DNA of 8,073 bases. It comes from Betaproteobacteria bacterium. GTDB taxonomy: Bacteria > Pseudomonadota > Gammaproteobacteria > Burkholderiales > Burkholderiaceae_C. Shown one piece after another: positions 6,581 through 8,073 of this stretch. The position numbers and the translations under genes were made by a program. Each line of letters begins with the position of its first letter. The stretch's first letter is position 1. The DNA lies in contig JANXLW010000256.1 of assembly GCA_025354965.1 (NCBI GenBank), forward strand, positions 1 to 8,073. The letters are read 5' to 3'. A model generated the notes under the pieces. It was not told the DNA's origin. It saw nothing but the letters and a program-made list of their open reading frames with translations, and did not search any database.

Positions 6581-6600
6581 GAGACTTTTACGAGACTTTT
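6581..6600 (+). promoter_or_regulatory. Direct repeat with 11-bp period, probable response regulator binding site
   Basis: GAGACTTTT occurs at 6581-6589 and again at 6592-6600, a spacing of one helical turn. This is the geometry of tandem OmpR/PhoB-family half-sites. It lies 6 bases upstream of a GTTATAAC -10 sequence, as in activator boxes that replace a -35. Regulation by the adjacent response regulator is inferred. Confidence 0.5.
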
Positions 6601-6604
6601 GCTT

Positions 6605-6612
6605 GTTATAAC
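6605..6612. promoter_or_regulatory. Palindromic -10-like element GTTATAAC
   Basis: GTTATAAC is a perfect palindrome, giving TATAAC on both strands (6607-6612 on plus, 6610-6605 on minus). No good -35 lies at 16-18 bases on either strand, which suggests activator dependence. It could serve the hydrolase, the regulator operon, or both. Confidence 0.4.
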
Positions 6613-6655
6613 CCTCTGGTTTTCACTTATTTTCCACCGTTCAAGCTCATACAAC

Positions 6656-6660
6656 GAGGA
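6656..6660 (+). promoter_or_regulatory. SD sequence for the lipoprotein hydrolase
   Basis: GAGGA lies 4 bases before the ATG at 6665 and fixes the start that gives a clean lipoprotein signal. Confidence 0.7.
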
Positions 6661-6664
6661 AATC

Positions 6665-8073
6665 ATGATCAAGCATCATTCAGGACTCTTCCTGGCGAGC
6701 CTTGCAATCGCCCTGACCCTCACGGCGTGCGGCGGAAACGGTACCGATCCGCTGGCAAGCTTCCGGGAGCAAACGCTTTCTTGGCACGTGTGTGGGACCG
6801 AAGTGCTCGGTGAACCCTACGCTCCGATCATTGCAGACATAGGATCACGCGTGCAGTGTGCCGACATGAGCGTCCCGCTTGATTATTCGGCGCCGGCCAA
6901 GGGCAGTGCGAAAGTTGCGCTGGTGAGGGTGGCTGCGGACGACGGCAACGCCAGCGCGCCGGCGATCATGTTCAGCCCCGGTGGCCCAGGCTTGAGTGAC
7001 CCTGGCATGCCCGCACTCATCGCCTGGAATTGGGGCCGTAGCGACGCCGCCGGCGGCGCGTTCAAGACCATCGCCCAGACCTTCCAGATGATCGGTTGGT
7101 CACCGCGTGGGGTCGGAATGAGCACCAACCTGAATTGCAAATCCGACGAACAAGATGTGGTTTACGTTTCCGGGTCGGGTGATCGCAGCAAGGCCAACGT
7201 CGACGCCATGTTCGAGCAAGCACGCCGCTACGCGAAAGCGTGCCAGGCCCAGACAGGCCTGACGCCCTACATCAACTCCGACGCCACGGCGCGTGATCTC
7301 GATCTGATGCGGCAGATTTTGCATCAGGAAAAACTGAACTTCTACGGGTTGTCGTACGCCACCTGGCTTGGAACCTGGTACGCAACACTGTTCCCGGATC
7401 GTGTTGGCCGGTTTGTGTTGATCGGCAACGTCGACAGCACAGGCACCTTCGACCGCATGTGGCTGAACAACGTCGCCGCCCTGCAACGCGTGCTGGATGA
7501 CGTGCTGGCACCGTATGCAGCGCGCCACCCGGCGCGATTCGGCCTGGGAAGCGACGCCGGAGCTATCCAAAGGATCTTCGCCACGCTGCCGCCACCGCTG
7601 CAGGATGTCACGTCGACCCGGATGTCTGCCGGTCTGGACGATTCGGGCGCATCGGATACCGCACTCGATTACTTGCGCGGTGCGAGCGAACTGCGCGACC
7701 TGCTCGCAGCTGGCACGACGCAGGCTGGCATTGCGCAGGCGCTGCAGAAGGCCAACGGACTGTGGGCAGCCCGGGCACAGGAACTTGCCGACGCCTATTT
7801 CGGGTTTCTTGCCGCCAAGCCGGCGCCGATTGACCTCCCGCCTTCACAGTCGGTGCACTTCGCAATCCAGTGCAATGATGTACCGTGGCACTACGACGAA
7901 GCCAGCTGGCGCGCGGTCAACGACGCGCAGGCCAGTTTCTACAGCTTCTTTGGGGGCTTCTTCACGGCCTTTCCATGCACCTACTGGGGTGGACCGGTGG
8001 TACAGCGACCATCGCTCGCCAACGCAGCTGGCGCCCAGGGATTCCTGATGCTGCAGTCGCAGTACGACCCGCA
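6665..8073 (+). CDS. Lipoprotein alpha/beta hydrolase, TAP-like/S33 peptidase group, partial at right edge
   Basis: The frame runs 469 full codons to the window edge. Residues 1-22 form a lipoprotein signal with lipobox LTAC (Cys22), so the enzyme should be anchored in the cell envelope. The hydrolase fold shows the oxyanion motif FSPGGPG (103-109), then GWSPRGVGMS, then NSDATARDLDLMRQIL, and the nucleophile elbow FYGLSYAT with Ser230. A Cys-containing C-terminal TAP-like domain follows, with FAIQCND and the final LMLQSQYDP, in which Asp468 fits the catalytic acid. The catalytic His must lie beyond the edge. Relatives include tripeptidyl aminopeptidases and proline iminopeptidase-like exopeptidases, but ester hydrolysis is possible. 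The usual Asp of DPRGVG is Ser here. The SD GAGGA supports the start. It is divergent from the two-component operon and probably controlled by it. Confidence 0.88.
   Translation, partial: MIKHHSGLFLASLAIALTLTACGGNGTDPLASFREQTLSWHVCGTEVLGEPYAPIIADIGSRVQCADMSVPLDYSAPAKGSAKVALVRVAADDGNASAPAIMFSPGGPGLSDPGMPALIAWNWGRSDAAGGAFKTIAQTFQMIGWSPRGVGMSTNLNCKSDEQDVVYVSGSGDRSKANVDAMFEQARRYAKACQAQTGLTPYINSDATARDLDLMRQILHQEKLNFYGLSYATWLGTWYATLFPDRVGRFVLIGNVDSTGTFDRMWLNNVAALQRVLDDVLAPYAARHPARFGLGSDAGAIQRIFATLPPPLQDVTSTRMSAGLDDSGASDTALDYLRGASELRDLLAAGTTQAGIAQALQKANGLWAARAQELADAYFGFLAAKPAPIDLPPSQSVHFAIQCNDVPWHYDEASWRAVNDAQASFYSFFGGFFTAFPCTYWGGPVVQRPSLANAAGAQGFLMLQSQYDP

Noticed and set aside
6580..6612. Classical sigma70 promoter TTGAGA with TATAAC
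   Set aside because: The spacer would be 21 bases, too long for a normal promoter. An activator-type arrangement fits better.

Overview
The window reads as chromosomal DNA of a betaproteobacterium, most likely order Burkholderiales and perhaps Comamonadaceae. The support is a Phasin_2-type phasin of the Burkholderiales kind, a LivH-LivM fusion permease, a moderately high G+C content and the general style of the proteins. This is inferred from recognised families, not from a database search.

Layout: (1) 1-2000, minus strand: a fused LivH-LivM branched-chain amino acid-type ABC permease that runs off the left edge, a degraded nitroreductase tail, a 4HBT-fold acyl-CoA thioesterase, and a possible 23-residue leader ORF in front of the thioesterase. 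(2) 2000-2890, plus strand: a phasin (polyhydroxyalkanoate granule protein) with a good sigma70-type promoter, two near-identical inverted 17-bp elements around that promoter, a strong SD, a structured 3' region and a clear intrinsic terminator. (3) 2950-3835: a scar made of the last ~30 codons of an MFS transporter, the C-terminal half of an IS256-family transposase, and a short stretch with repeats that may be the end of a second insertion sequence. (4) 3835-6556, minus strand: a response regulator of the OmpR/PhoB type followed, with an 8-bp overlap, by a 7TMR-DISM sensor histidine kinase. (5) 6665 to the right edge, plus strand: a lipoprotein alpha/beta hydrolase of the TAP-like (S33) group, divergent from the two-component operon.

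Two regulatory arrangements stand out. The phasin promoter is bracketed by inverted copies of a TGCTGCnnTGCAACAT element, which suggests an autoregulated granule-sensing repressor of the PhaR type. The intergenic region between the response regulator and the hydrolase carries a 9-bp direct repeat with an 11-bp period placed just upstream of a GTTATAAC -10 sequence. That is the geometry expected for an OmpR/PhoB-family activator, so the sensor, the regulator and the secreted hydrolase may form one signalling unit. The hunt found no phage, CRISPR or defence system. The most interesting material is regulatory DNA and gene relics.
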